Part shown: positions 33,901 to 44,398 of the stretch, in pieces
Numbering within the stretch: the stretch's first letter is position 1
Layout of the letters: every line of letters starts with the position of its first letter
Assembly (NCBI GenBank): GCA_037951105.1
Contig: JBAMJV010003147.1
Location: 100,867 to 164,866 of the forward strand
Reading direction: 5' to 3'
Source: Echinarachnius parma
Taxonomy: Eukaryota; Echinodermata; Echinoidea; Clypeasteroida; Echinarachniidae
Length of the DNA: 64,000 nucleotides
Notes under the pieces: model-generated
What the model saw: the letters and a program-made list of their open reading frames with translations, nothing else
Told to the model about the DNA's origin: nothing
Databases searched by the model: none
Translations under genes and position numbers: made by a program

Positions 33901-36682
33901 CTCAAATGGAAAACGCTTCACGACATGAGCCCAAAGCTGGTGCAATTTATGATTGGTGCGACTTATGATACCATATGGCTTCCCCGGCGAACCTTGCAAG
34001 ATGGGGACTACAAGCTAGTGACGTATGCAACCTTTGTAATCAAGGAGGATGCACAACCACACACATCCTTGCGGGTCGCTACACCTGGAGATATAATCGT
34101 GTACAGCAGGTTATCACACACAGTCTCGAGGAAGAGGTGAGCAGAGTGAACGCGTCGCCATCTACGAGGAGTAAGGAATTCCTCATTAACTTCGTTCGCG
34201 AGGGAGAGACAAGGCCTAAGATGACTCATAGAAAACCTACTGGCCTTTTGTCGTCGGCGAGGGATTGGAAGTTGTTGACCGACCTACGCACAAGACAAGT
34301 CTTCCCAGAAGAGATTGTAGTCACAAATCTTCGTCCCGACATCGTGATCTTCTCAAGACAGAAAACATCTGTAATCAGCGCTAGAACTAACCGTTTGTGA
34401 CGAGGGGAATATGCCAGGCGCTCACGAGAGAAAGCAGAGGAAAGTACGAGGAATTCCTCAACTCATGTTGCGAGGATGCTGGCTGGACTGCTTCAGTGTG
34501 GCCGATAGAGGTTGGTTGCAGGGGTTTTTGCTTCTAATTCCCTCCTACCTTCACTCTTCCGGCTTGGGATCCGACGTTCATCGGGAAAAGCTCTGGACAG
34601 ATTAGCCTGCAATGTAGCAGAGAAATCAAGCTTCCACCTGTGGATCCAACGACATTCAACGGCTTGGGCCTTGCCCCATGCCTAATGCCAATTACGTCAT
34701 AATGGATGCGCGCCAGGCCACATGACTAACGCAGCTCAGTGATAAATTACCAAAGAAGCATGGATCAGGTATTTGATTTGCGAATTTTCCTTTGATATTA
34801 TACGATTAAGGTGTTCGGATACTTTTATTATCCACTAGCTGGAAAGTTATAACAGTGTACAAATTCAGCGCAATTGGTTAGCGATCAAATATTCCTTAAG
34901 TTTGCATTTTAGCTCATTACTTGGCCATGTAACATCCATGTAACGTAACATTTTCACACATTACTGGGTTGGCATATCAGAGCACAACAATACACATGCA
35001 GGTTATCAACCATTCCATCACTGTTTGTTCATGTCAACAAAGATACTCGGTCCCTTTAAAGCCAAATAACAGTACTGGGAATCGCCTTGAACACACAAAA
35101 TGAAAAATATGCTTTCATCACCTACGACGTGAACGAATATTTCATAACTTAGATGTAAATGTAAAGATAAGTTCAAAAACTGCTTTGAAATTGACTAATT
35201 GATTATTATTACGTTCCAAAAAAGAACGATGGTTGACAAGTTCAATTTAACCACGTGCGGAACCGCGTATGTACGCTACATGCAACAGATTATGTTAGCG
35301 CACAGTATGCCGGCCGGCTTGTCGATATATCCGGCCCAGCGCTAATATAGCGACGTGGTCAGGTGCGAACGGGCGGTGAATTTAGGCCAAATTTCACGGG
35401 CGTGCATAGGATTTCCTCCGATATTTGTGCATTTAACGATACTAAGGTTCCGATTTGACCACACAGGCCATTTTAAAAATAATGTACTTATTCAACAATT
35501 CTGATCAATAAGTTTGGCGAATATGGATGCTTTCGGTAACTTTCCCCAATACTGTTATTTAGCTTTAAGCAGAGGTGTAGTTACTGGTAATCATGTAGGT
35601 CATCAAGTGGTCCCAATAATGCTCATCACCATTGAACAAAAAACAAAAAAAACGAATATTAAGTTGAAATAGCAAAACCTTGGGAGCGTGCATCCAACAT
35701 GATAAGTTCTTAGTTGTTTTGGACATTTATATGAGTGTTCTATGAATCGATACATTGTGCTGCATTTTCAAATGTCTTTATGATAATTTAAAACCTATGT
35801 ATGCATGGTAACTAGAAGTTCGCAGACAAAAAGAAATAAACAAAAATGGTCTACTTAGCGTTAAATATTAATCATTAATATAACTTGTTCATACAACATC
35901 AACATGACGTAAACAAACTTAAACAGTTTCACCCTTTTGATAAAAGAACAAAACGTAAGGAAAATATAAAAACATTTAATTTTCAAAATTAGCATCGCTT
36001 TATTGAATTAAATAAATCAGATGTTTTAATCGTAAAAACTTAATATCCGAAAACAACTATTTAGCAACAACAAAAAGCGTTTCTAAGTTTTAGAAAAATT
36101 AAACATACCTTTGCCTGTCAAGAAAACGATGAACAGAACCAGTTGAGTGACCTGTACATGAAATTAGGATAGGACATGTAAGTATTGTTATTGAATATAA
36201 CAAAAACACATGGGTTGATGAATTAACAAATCTCTGTATCTATATTAGATTATGTGATAAGACGATGGCTGCCGAATCGCCGAATCGAAAATAATTGAAT
36301 TACAAACGTAAGGAATTTCAATTCCATTATTTTTTCCCTAGAAATGTGTTCAAAACTTGGAGAAAGTATTATTTGTCAGTTACTAACAGAATGTATTTAA
36401 TGAGCAAACGGTTCGTATTTTTAAAATTATCCTTGTACGGACACATACTATTCCCATTCGATTTTATATACGCAATTAATTTTTTTAAGTAATTTTCTTA
36501 TAAGATTTTCAATTTCAATTTCAATTTCAATTTATTTCCACTTGTAAAAATTACAAATATATACAATATATGATATGCATGAACATCAAATGCATGATTG
36601 GTTACAATTAAATGAATAAACAAAACAAAAGTGGGGGAATCATAAAAAAGCACATTATATGAATTCGAAACAGACTCACCAT
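24779..36682 (-). CDS. Paralogue 2: secreted EGF / C-type lectin-like protein (6 coding exons, complete)
   Basis: Seen: exons at 36680-36682, 36109-36151, 32676-32855, 31150-31251, 29507-29842 and 24779-24921 join to 807 nt (268 residues) with every phase agreeing with paralogue 3. Order: signal peptide MVTQLVLFIVFLTGKG, four-Cys module ending VCSLPG, EGF domain, long-form CTLD, tail QVYRMP and stop. The front is close to paralogue 3 (5 changes in 60 module residues, 4 in 34 EGF residues), while the CTLD is much more different: exon 5 is two codons longer and exon 6 four codons shorter. The calcium-site words are GQPSN and QVCLKV, so no canonical EPN/QPD plus WND site. The last intron is 4.6 kb and holds the foldback element. 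The product is probably a secreted lectin-like protein; its ligand cannot be told. Confidence 0.82.
25061..25326. mobile_element. MITE nested in the foldback element
   Basis: Inverted ends TACTACTAAAAAAAAGGTTA and its counterpart finishing in TTGAGTAGTA, both carrying TTAAGGATCACTTTTT. It splits the outer left arm. Confidence 0.7.
25929..27307. repeat. 1.38-kb palindrome (636-nt and 658-nt arms)
   Basis: Left arm 25929-26564, right arm 26650-27307. The 22-nt difference is two extra copies of an 11-bp unit (ACGTTGTAAGC, three against one, at about 27080-27115). As a result the two strands encode an identical 86-residue frame (26247-26507 minus, 26707-26967 plus), a consequence of the mirror and not a gene. 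Confidence 0.9.
26566..26595. repeat. Palindrome at the foldback centre, with a displaced copy
   Basis: TGTGACCACCGCTT, one A, then AAGCGGTGGTCACA: a perfect 14-bp stem. From here AAGCGGTGGTCACAACCCGC and the next 35 bases recur as a direct copy at 27328-27383, outside the inner right arm. Confidence 0.85.
27886..28988. mobile_element. Intron of paralogue 2 with GGTGTTA-rich MITE
   Basis: Between about 28158 and 28462 lies an element with related inverted ends (CACTGCGAAAAATGCGGTGT and the complement of CTGTAAACAGAATGGTGTTA), filled with GGTGTTA/TAACACC words. The remainder shows no gene. Confidence 0.55.
28989..29260. repeat. SINE-like short interspersed repeat
   Basis: An AATAATAATAAT run, then ATTTATAGAGCGCGG, and further on TACCCATTTATACACCTGGG and GGATAAATTGTC: a combination common in interspersed repeats of marine invertebrates. 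The ORF across it has no recognisable domain. Confidence 0.5.
29507..29842 (-). CDS. Paralogue 2 exon 5, CTLD first part
   Basis: 336 nt, phase 1-1. Marks: WICNGSKCYHF, TWQDARDYC, SASLLFIEDDAEM, AWVNCKEE, TWMCERDA. The second helix region is longer and more hydrophobic (YFLFFLSLH) than in paralogue 3. Confidence 0.85.
29843..31149. other. Paralogue 2 intron 4
   Basis: 30402-30600 carries the GTGATCCATTAACTTCGTC repeat also at about 38304 and 50770. 30829-31030 is a partial copy of the ACACTGTTAAAACGCTGTGT element seen whole at 52501-52997. No gene. Confidence 0.5.
31150..31251 (-). CDS. Paralogue 2 exon 4, EGF domain
   Basis: 102 nt, phase 1-1, six Cys: DCLSNPC, GQCVET, FYCEC, GERCEI. Donor GTAACT. 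Confidence 0.88.
31686..32221. mobile_element. MITE with about 43-bp inverted ends and TA flanks
   Basis: Left end AACTGGGTTCCAAAAGAAAC continues identically on the opposite strand at the right end through TTATCACTTCTTCAGAGCGAC. Flanked by TA on both sides, as for Tc1/mariner-type elements. Lies in intron 3 of paralogue 2 and is absent from the matching intron of paralogue 3. Confidence 0.82.
32262..32665 (-). repeat. LINE-like tail insertion near exon 3 of paralogue 2
   Basis: In paralogue 3 the word ATGTATCAACAAAATAG runs almost directly into the exon 3 donor (about 52098-52127). In paralogue 2 about 400 bases starting ATTGAATTAAATTG intervene. Related to 23385 and 48222. Confidence 0.5.
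32676..32855 (-). CDS. Paralogue 2 exon 3, unrecognised N-terminal module
   Basis: 180 nt, phase 1-1, beginning GLMCNAEG and ending RLVCSLPG; same Cys spacing as paralogue 3. No known domain recognised. Confidence 0.8.
32860..33380. other. Paralogue 2 intron 2, 3' part
   Basis: Contains a diverged tandem duplication: the stretch after exon 3 (GCCACCTGTCAATGGCATG, 32897) recurs near 33098 (GCCACCTGTCTATAGCATG), with a relic of the exon end (CCTCGCCATTGCCCATCAAT, 33025). Confidence 0.6.
33385..34690 (+). mobile_element. Broken retroelement, C-terminal part of reverse-transcriptase polyprotein
   Basis: Plus strand in several frames: RRWLGVSCNLTGVALFCKQT, then GRWTSWENAKQRDLKWKTL, LARWGLQASDVCNLCNQGG, FVREGETRP, DLRTRQVFPEEIVVTNLRPD and ERKQRKVRGIP. 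These match the conserved tail of invertebrate retroelement polyproteins (the zinc-knuckle-like CxxC followed by the LRPD block) as I remember them. At least two frameshifts; no intact RT core in the window. In intron 2 of paralogue 2, antisense to the gene. Confidence 0.72.
34691..35055. other. Fragment of the TTAAAGGGACCTAGTAAC repeat
   Basis: 34890-35057 matches the family (GCTCATTACTTGGCCATG, then CAACAAAGATACTCGGTCCC). The rest shows nothing recognisable. Confidence 0.45.
35056..35567. mobile_element. MITE with AAATAACAGTA ends
   Basis: Left TTTAAAGCCAAATAACAGTA faces right TACTGTTATTTAGCTTTAA. Interior 35225-35470 is GC-rich with GCCGGCCGGC-like words. Confidence 0.65.
35568..36108. 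other. Paralogue 2 intron 2, 5' part
   Basis: AT-rich; no gene or recognised repeat. Confidence 0.5.
36109..36151 (-). CDS. Paralogue 2 exon 2, signal peptide
   Basis: 43 nt between TACAG and GTATGT, encoding VTQLVLFIVFLTGK plus one base. Confidence 0.8.
36508..36665 (-). mobile_element. LINE-like 3' tail fragment with TTTCAA repeats
   Basis: CAATTTCAATTTCAATTTCA, then TTTATTTCCACTTGT, just upstream of AATTCGAAACAGACTCACC. The same place in paralogue 3 lacks it, so it is an insertion specific to this copy. Confidence 0.65.
36680..36682 (-). CDS. Paralogue 2 coding exon 1 (start codon only)
   Basis: ATG followed directly by GTGAGT, as in the other two paralogues. Confidence 0.7.
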
Positions 36683-36904
36683 TGTAGAAGTTTGTATCAG
36701 AAGCCCAGCGCGTGGCACCTGACTAAAATGTTTTCTCTAGTTAAATATAAAAACTACCGCGTTCTATCTAAGAGAACAACCGTTAGAATATTGATACTAG
36801 CGCATTTAGTTTCTCCTGGCCGTTATATCAGCTGATCAATGTTTGCAAATCACAGTTTAGTCATGAAGTCATGACCATTAGAATTCTCAAATATATTAAG
36901 ATTC

Positions 36905-36935
36905 TTTAGATGTCACGCCACTTATATACAAATGC
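36905..36935 (-). promoter_or_regulatory. Candidate TATA region of paralogue 2
   Basis: Minus-strand TGTATATAAG followed by TGGCGTGA, about 240 bases before the ATG, at the same relative place as in paralogue 3. Confidence 0.4.
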
Positions 36936-37129
36936 AGACGTGATTTATAATAAAAAAAAAAAAAGCATGATCAATTCTTTGCAACTGCTGCTTTGATATA
37001 TTTCATGAAATCAATATTTATATTACAATAACCTGAAGGTCATTAATAGATTGTTTCATCCCTTGTGCGAATGGATGATGAACAAATTCATCGAGAATAT
37101 TAAGGTTGGACATTGATGATGCGTGTTGC

Positions 37130-37430
37130 ATGTGGAGTAGCGAAAGGGGGAGGGGGCTAAGCCCCTCGATCCCCTTCCCCTCAGACGATTTTGTTGTTGT
37201 TGTTGTTGTTGTTGTTGTTGGTTGCTGTTTTTTTCTGGTTGGGGGTGGGGGGGGGGGGGGGGGGCTTGGTTGCTTTTAAGCCGGTAGCTATGATTGTGGG
37301 GCTTTGAATAGCTAAAATCCAAAGGCTTCGGGGGGCTACGTCTCTTGGACCCCACCCGAAGACGGTGCACGCGACCTTAGGTTGGAGCCCCTCCTCCCCC
37401 CCCCCCCTGCAGAATTCCCGATTACGCGAC
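37130..37430. repeat. Low-complexity element with GTT and poly-G runs, copy 1
   Basis: TAGCGAAAGGGGGAGGGGGC, GTT repeats (37193-37220), a G run (37246-37264), CCCCACCCGAAGACGGTG and a C run. The counterpart upstream of paralogue 3 lies at about 57695-57965. Confidence 0.65.
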
Positions 37431-37731
37431 TGCGTATGCACATGGGAAATTTATGGAAGTTTTGTATATAATTGTGTTGCAACTTTTCATTGCGAAGTTG
37501 GATTCTTGTATAATACGTCTCCTCCAAATCAGGATATTACCGTTTGATACATATTTAGCCAGAAGTAATATCAAAATGGAAAGCATGCATTCATTCCCAG
37601 CCTTCTTTAATTTCAATACATTGCATTAAAAAGAACGTGTACATTACACGCATCTGAAAAGTCTTGAATAGGGACACTTCGTTTAGCTCATTATATATTT
37701 TACAAACCGTCTGTATACTGAGTAGTCCAGC

Positions 37732-38117
37732 TTAAAGGGACTTAGTAACATTGTCCAAATCCTCAAAATAAAATTTTAATTCTAGCGGTTCCCTCATACC
37801 TTGTTGTATTCGTATTAACAATAAAATCATGGGACCAGTTTCGGTTTTTCAAATTTCCCTTTCCTTATAAAGATATGTACGATCGAAGTATACAGATAAG
37901 AAAAACTCCTCCGGAGTTTTGAAACCATGTACAAAGTGAGTGCAGTGAGTTAGTGAATATCACTTTGCATTTTTGCTCATTACTTGGCCATGCAATGTCT
38001 ATTTGACTTGAAATGTTCACACAATACCCTGTGGACATATGAGATAACAACAATATACATTGCATCAACCCTTAATCACTTTTTGCACATGTCAGCAAAG
38101 TTACTAGATTCCTTTAA
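37732..38117. mobile_element. MITE, TTAAAGGGACCTAGTAAC family, full copy
   Basis: Ends TTAAAGGGACTTAGTAACAT and GCAAAGTTACTAGATTCC then TTTAA are inverted. Confidence 0.75.
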
Positions 38118-38351
38118 AAAGGCATAATTTTGACTTTTACAGTTCTGTTTTATGCTGATGAGATCCAGGATGGCGTGAACATGTCACCCTTGAGCGATAT
38201 TATTTATGAGCGTAATTTAGACAATGGGGTAAAAGTTGCTTAATATCATTGATGGTGTTTAATTTAAATTCCATCAAGGAAGGGAAGGATAACATTAAAA
38301 ACATTAAAGTGATTGACCATTAACTTTGTCAAATTCAAGCAAAATCACTTA

Positions 38352-40292
38352 GGCCCAGTCCCATACTCGTGGTTTTCACGGCGACTCATAACGGTTTACT
38401 AGAACGAATCGACTCGATTTAGCCACGGTTTAACAACGAATTAGGAAGAATTGTACGGCGACTCAGAATGAATATTCGTTCTTCGTCGTTGTTCGACGAG
38501 TCAGTTCGTCCTTCTTTTGTCTTTAACCATCACAGGAGAACAATCGTGGCAGAAAAAAAGTGGCGGTCCCATAGTGGCGATTTCTACGGCGACTCTCAAC
38601 GGATTACCATTCGTGGAGAAAATCACTCGAGTCGTTGTAATTCGTTGCGAGTCATTGTAATTCGTTCTTCAAACCGTTGCGCATCGCGAAGAACGCCGTG
38701 ACTCGTGTTACGTTAGCGCAACGATAGTTTTGAACCGGTTCAAAACTGTCGCCATGCCGCAACGATTTCCTCACATTCTTTTCATGGAACAATCGGACAG
38801 TGCACAATAAGAACAATCGGACTTGTTTGAGTCAGTTTAAAAACGAGCTCTTCGTATAATAAATCACATAAATTGGTTTCTTGAAATTAGAAACATTGTT
38901 TGATCGTAGAAAGAATATGTGTTTACTACTCTTTAAACAATTGCAAAAACCTGATCATAAATCAAATTACCTTCTTCCAGAGCGTATATTCCGGATATTG
39001 CATGTGTAGTGGTAGACAAATATGCCCAACCCAGATGCAATACAAACCGCTGCAAACATAGCTTTATCCCATGGTGTTTGTATAATCTTCAATAATAAAT
39101 GTCTGTTTTATATTAATTTTGATATATATTTGTACAAATATTATATTGTATACCCTGTAATAGTTCCCTCTCTCGCTCATATTATATTGAAGTAGTAAAT
39201 GATGATAGTTATCGATGCATATTCTCTTTTTTATTGATAATTTGTTAAAGTAGCAACCTGTATTACCAAACTTAAATCATTTTATTGATACTATGGTTGT
39301 TATGGATACACACATGTCACATATGTTATTGTATTATTCATGAAACATATCTAATTAATCAAATTAAAGATGCTAGAATACTTAAAATACTTAAAATGAA
39401 AATGTATGGGCGTCCCCTTTTTTCCTCTTCTTTTCCTTCTTCCCCTTCCCCTTTCCTCCTCCGCCTCATCTTCCTCTTCCTCTTCTTCTCTTTCCTTTTC
39501 TCCTCGTCTTCTTTTTCCCCTTCTACTTCCCCTCCCCCACCTCCTCCTCTTCCTTTTCTCTTCTTCCCCCTTATCCTCTATCTCCTCCTCCTTATTTCCT
39601 ATCCCTCGTTTTCTCCTTCCGATGTTTCTTCTCCCCCGGCCCCCTCCTCCTTTCCTTTCCCTTCTCCTCCTTCTTCTTTTCCCCCCTCAATATTCTAACT
39701 CAAACTGCAATCGTTCGTGGATTTATTGTGTATGTTAACTTCGTAGGCGAGCTATATAGCGAAATATGTCAAACTATTTCATCCACATTCAGGACATACC
39801 TTGCTTGTTACATGCATGTTCTACCACAGTCATAATATTCCTGAAAGTTGATTAAAACATTTCGTCGCGTTGGTTTCGTGTCGGTTCGTATTGGTTCGTT
39901 CTGATTTGTGTTGATTCGTTCTGATTCGTTGTAGTTCGTCGTAAAAATCGCCACTAATGGGAAAATAATAGAACGGAAAGCGGCGATCTTCACAACGAAG
40001 CGATACGAGTCGCAGCGAATTGCAACGATGTGGAACGACTTGACACGAATATGCAACGGCATATACAACGATTTTTGGTGAAATTCGTTGTGGCGTGGCG
40101 ACCGTTTTGAACAGTTGAAGACGGCGATTTTGGCTCCGCTTTCACGATTTTCTTCACCATGTTCACGATGCGCTACGGTTTTGGGGAATAATCGATACGA
40201 TGTAATACGATGCAACACGACCTAAGCGATTTTCTCGACGAACGTCAAATCGTAGCGAGTCGCCGTGAAAATCGTCAGTATGGGACTGGGCC
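38352..40292. mobile_element. 1.94-kb element with GGCCCAGTCCCATACT ends
   Basis: Terminal inverted repeats GGCCCAGTCCCATACT and AGTATGGGACTGGGCC, with GGCGACTC words mirrored inside. Both arms (38352-38720 and about 39840-40292) are filled with CGATTCGTT-type words in opposite direction. Flanked by TTA and TTTA, compatible with a 3-bp TTA target as for Harbinger-like elements. No transposase seen. Confidence 0.75.
39413..39695 (+). repeat. Polypyrimidine tract of about 280 bases
   Basis: Almost only C and T (CTCTTCCTCTTCTTCTCTTT and so on), with very few purines. Able in principle to form triplex DNA. The serine/proline-rich ORFs across it are low-complexity translations. Confidence 0.8.
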
Positions 40293-40648
40293 TTTAGAGC
40301 TTACACGCGTCTCTTGTACCATTTCGTTTGGCTCATGGCAACAGCAGAATTAAATGGGTTTAGATTTCCTTTCAAATGTCTCCATATAGTTATGGACATA
40401 TTTACGATTGAATTGAACAACGTAACGGAACGCTCTGCGAATGTGGTCAAAGCTATCCGAATTCGATAACGATCGGGGATAACGTGACTGTTGTGACATC
40501 AATTTTCACTTTCTTCTCTAAGTAAACATTGTAATTTTCTATGAAACTTGCACACATTCAAAATAATCTTACGATGATATTGGTATATAATTGTAGTCTC
40601 AAATCACTTTTGTAACAAAGTTATACATTTAATGAATCACTTTAATCT

Positions 40649-41474
40649 GGGGGAATATGAACCAATGTATGGCTTTCATTTGTATATTACATGCGCAGCC
40701 GTCTGAAAGCAAAGGTGGATATCCCTGATTTGCAATTTTTTAGCATAATATTACTGATTTTCATAGACTAAACCTCCAATAAGCAATACGTATATACACA
40801 TTACAATGCTTTATAATTATTTTGTCATGTTGTAAAGGTGTTTAAAATTCATTGCCACGTTTGTGTCCTTGGGCAACGCATTAGCATAATTATATCTACC
40901 TAATGTGCATGGTACACCTTGTTAGTGTAATATAACGTCATTAATATGTATCTAGTTTGAGACCCCTTTTTGTGATTTTCTGTACATTTATTTGTCGATG
41001 GTTAGTAATTAATTTTGGAGAATATTATTATTGATACATGGACTTGTGATTCATAACCAACATGAAATAACACTTTAACTTTCGCAAAATGTGTTTTACT
41101 CAAATGGATCTACACATCAGAGGCGGGAGTCCCTATGTGATAAAAGCATTATAAGCAGTGCGTCTTTAATACTCATGTTGATGCATTGTCTTGATTACTT
41201 TGGATGGGTGTCTGTTATTCCCACATGTATTATGATTACTTCACTTTGTAAGTGAACTGAAAAAAGAAGACAATTGTAGTAAGTCTTTGTACTAACATGC
41301 ACAAAATAAGCCCACGAAATTTTTGCACTAATTTGTTAGGAATCAGTATATTATGAAGAAGAAGGAAAAAGAGAAAAGTATATCGCGATATTTTATTAGA
41401 AGCGCTAAAATAGTGTTTATTTATGAATAAATATATATATATATTTGTTTTGCTTTGATATTATTCTATTATAA
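40649..41474. other. Intergenic AT-rich DNA
   Basis: No gene or recognised repeat; the word GGCGGGAGTCCCTATGTGA occurs at 41122 and again at 42067. Confidence 0.4.
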
Positions 41475-42020
41475 TTAAAGTCATACCTGTAAAGTGTCCA
41501 AATCCACAAAGATTACTTGGAGCTTCCTCGTTTCTCTTCTACCGTATTGTTTAGCTTATGGTAAGAGAAGAATAAAATAGGGTTGGATTTTTTCAAATGT
41601 CCCCTTAGCATGAAGATAATTATCATTGAAAATCATTATTTGAAAAGCGTTGATCAACGCTTTTGATAAAAAGTACAATTGTCCTAGCTGAACACGTCCG
41701 GCCAGCGAGCGTGGGAACATTCCGGACCCGATTAAACTTTGAGCCGAGCGAGCGCAAATTCCATGAATTCTGTACTACGTCTGTAAACATGTAAACATCT
41801 CAAACGGATGATTATTACTGCAACAAATGTACGATAGGCCATCAGTATTCGGTGATAAAATATGAACTCAATATTCGTTTTCTTTACTAGGTAAACAGTG
41901 TTTGTTTTCTTTCAAACTTTCACAAATCTTTCAATTGTATTTTACAATGATATTGATGTAGGATTGAAGTCTCAAATGTCATTTTGTGCAATATCTGACA
42001 CTTTACAGGTATCACTTTAA
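41475..42020. mobile_element. MITE, TTAAAGTGATACCTGTAAAG family, copy 3
   Basis: Inverted ends TTAAAGTCATACCTGTAAAG and CTTTACAGGTATCACTTTAA. Confidence 0.82.
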
Positions 42021-43030
42021 GTGTTGTAATAATGGGACTAATTTTGACTATACTGAGGCCCACTTCCACATAAGTGGCGGGAGTCCCTATGTGAGAGGTG
42101 GGCTTTGTCATTGAAATAAGGATAATGTTTACATTTTTATATAAAAGTAATAGTTATATGGTGGGAGAAAAACAATATAATAATCGCGATACTTTTAGCG
42201 GTGCCATAGAAACTTATTGTTGATGATTTATAAAAATGCTATAATATTTTTTAAATATATGAATAATTAATCAATAGAAGAGTAATCGGCAACAATAGTC
42301 ACATTTGACTGATTGCCACCAAACAACAACAACAACAAAACAGCAGTCGTGTTTATCCTGATATGGAAAGGATACAATATTGAGTTACATCATTGTTCTA
42401 GGGTTTGGGTGTATATAGAGAAGCATGAACTCTGCTCTCCGTGGATACCAAATCAGACAATTGGTAATTATAATTTAAGAAATGTCCAGAAATAATCTCT
42501 GAGTAATTGTAAAACTACAATAGATTTAACATGTTTAAGTACATTTCCGATTTCCTAATTGATTTTGTTCGCATCCTAAATGATTATCATTCATAATTCA
42601 ACTGGCATGTTGTATATTTGTATTATGTTTGACATGTAATATAGCCCCTTGAACTCATTTATCTTCTTATTTGTATGTGTTTTGTATTGGTTGATATGAT
42701 GATATTTGGATGCATAAATGTGCATTGCTGTATTAAATCTATTATCATGTATGTACTTTGTAAATGGCTATGGAATTCAACTTCGGCTGCGATAACGTAA
42801 TTTGTATTTAAAGAATTGAAAACCAATGCATTTATCAAACTAAATAATCCCTAGGTTTCACCGTGTGAGCCTTCTTAAATTCAAGATGGCCCCCTGGTTT
42901 TCGTCAAGCCAGGACTGTATATACGGTATTATTACTGTCTGTTTGAGTGATGTATGATCGTTATTTTACTTTGATGAATATGATATACAGTATAAAAGCA
43001 GTACTAATAATAGCGTTAATCAAGAACATA
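42021..43030. other. Intergenic AT-rich DNA
   Basis: No gene or recognised repeat found. Confidence 0.4.
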
Positions 43031-43039
43031 TTTCCAGAG

Positions 43040-44045
43040 TAAAATTCCTCCTGTGACATCACCTGTCAATCATTGGTCAGCTAACGGAGTTGAACAAAAG
43101 ACATCAGTACAAAAAGAGCATATATTTTTTAAGACAATAGATTATCACGGCCTTCCTTGACTTAATGATGATTAAGCTTTTCTGACATAGCAACTGCTAT
43201 TGAAATTGAAAGTGTGTCGGTTAAAATTGTATTCAAACATGTGATGATATTGGGCCGTATGCATAAAAACAAGCAATTGCTTATAAGCAAATGCTTTAAG
43301 CACAAGCAAGAGCTTGTCAAGCAAAAGATCAAGTTCAAGCAATTGCTTAAATTCGTATGCACAAGCTTTTGCTTGTGCTGAAACCTTTTGCTTGCACTGC
43401 CTAAGCAATTGCTTACGTGTTGGACAAAGGATCGTTACGGTTGTGCGAACATCGCACTGCAGGGCAACAATGCTTCGTGCCCGACCTGGCAGCAGTATTT
43501 TTTATTACGCAAATAGGGGGGAAACGGCGCAGAGCATCAGGGGGGTTTCTGTGCAGATCGATGGACAAAAATTGCCGTAAAAAGTCTAAAATAACAGGAA
43601 TATGATTAAATATGAAATCGTCTGGAATAGGGAGCTTGTAATCATCCTGAAACGGTACGAAATTGTTATCCTTAAACGCGAATGCCCTGAGTAAGCAAGA
43701 GCTCAAGCTGGTCTGGATGTGCTTGAAAAAACGCAATTGCTTATCAAGACAAGTAAAAGGTTCGTTGTATGCATACGGTTTTAAGCAATTGCTTGTTTGG
43801 TAAGCAATTGCTTACGAGCAGTAAGCAATTGCTTGTGCTTGTAAGCAAATGCTTTTGCTTGCAAGCAATTGCTTGTTTTTATGCATACCGATTCAAGCAA
43901 AAGGCTAGCACAAGCAATTGCTTGTTTTTATGCATACGGCCCAATGTGAGCAGGCCCTCACCTTGGGCTAAGTTGCATTCCACCCTGTGATTGACAGATG
44001 ATGTCACAGGGGGAATTTGACTCCGGAGAGTTGTTTAGAGGTGGG
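43040..44045. mobile_element. Repeat with TGACATCA-rich ends, split by a nested MITE
   Basis: Left part (GTAAAATTCCTCCTGTGACA, CTGTCAATCATTGGTCAGCT) and right part (TGATTGACAGATGATGTCAC, CTCCGGAGAG) are inverted. An uninterrupted relative lies at about 54240-54645. Confidence 0.7.
43252..43942. mobile_element. MITE with GGGCCGTATGCAT ends and AAGCAATTGCTT words
   Basis: Exact inverted ends GGGCCGTATGCATAAAAACA and its complement, each followed by AGCAATTGCTT. The self-complementary word AAGCAATTGCTT or close forms recur many times in both arms; the middle (43420-43700) is unique. Confidence 0.82.
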
Positions 44046-44398
44046 GGTAAAGAAAATAATTGCTACTATTTTAAAGGTTCCCTTTATAATATATCACTTG
44101 CTATAAGAGAGCCTTTGGCTATATTTGAAATGTCACATGAAGTTATACAATAGGTGATTGAAGAAGAATGATGTATCTAAAAATAAGAAGCAACCTCTTG
44201 AAAACCGCTCATTAGATGTCACTTCTGATTTCAATGCATTTCATAAAAACAAACGTTTTCATTAAATAAATCTGACAATAATAATTACAGATACTTCTTT
44301 TCTATTCAGTATTAACTCCGAAGAATCGATTAAACAGCTATTGATTCATTTCAACGAGGACATCAAAGCCTGAAAGAAAAGGGAATATAACAAGTACG

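Larger units (their letters stand above)
38304..40648. mobile_element. Repeat interrupted by the GGCCCAGTCCC element
   Basis: Left piece 38304-38351 (AAAGTGATTGACCATTAAC) and right piece 40293-40648 (ending AATGAATCACTTTAA) form one repeat once the inner element is removed; related uninterrupted starts lie at about 30402 and 50770. Confidence 0.65.

Noticed and set aside
37056-37441. Pro- and Gln/Asn-rich ORFs
   Set aside because: Translations of GTT repeats and a G homopolymer.
39285-39738. Ser/Pro/Leu-rich ORFs on the plus strand
   Set aside because: Translation of a polypyrimidine tract inside a transposable element.
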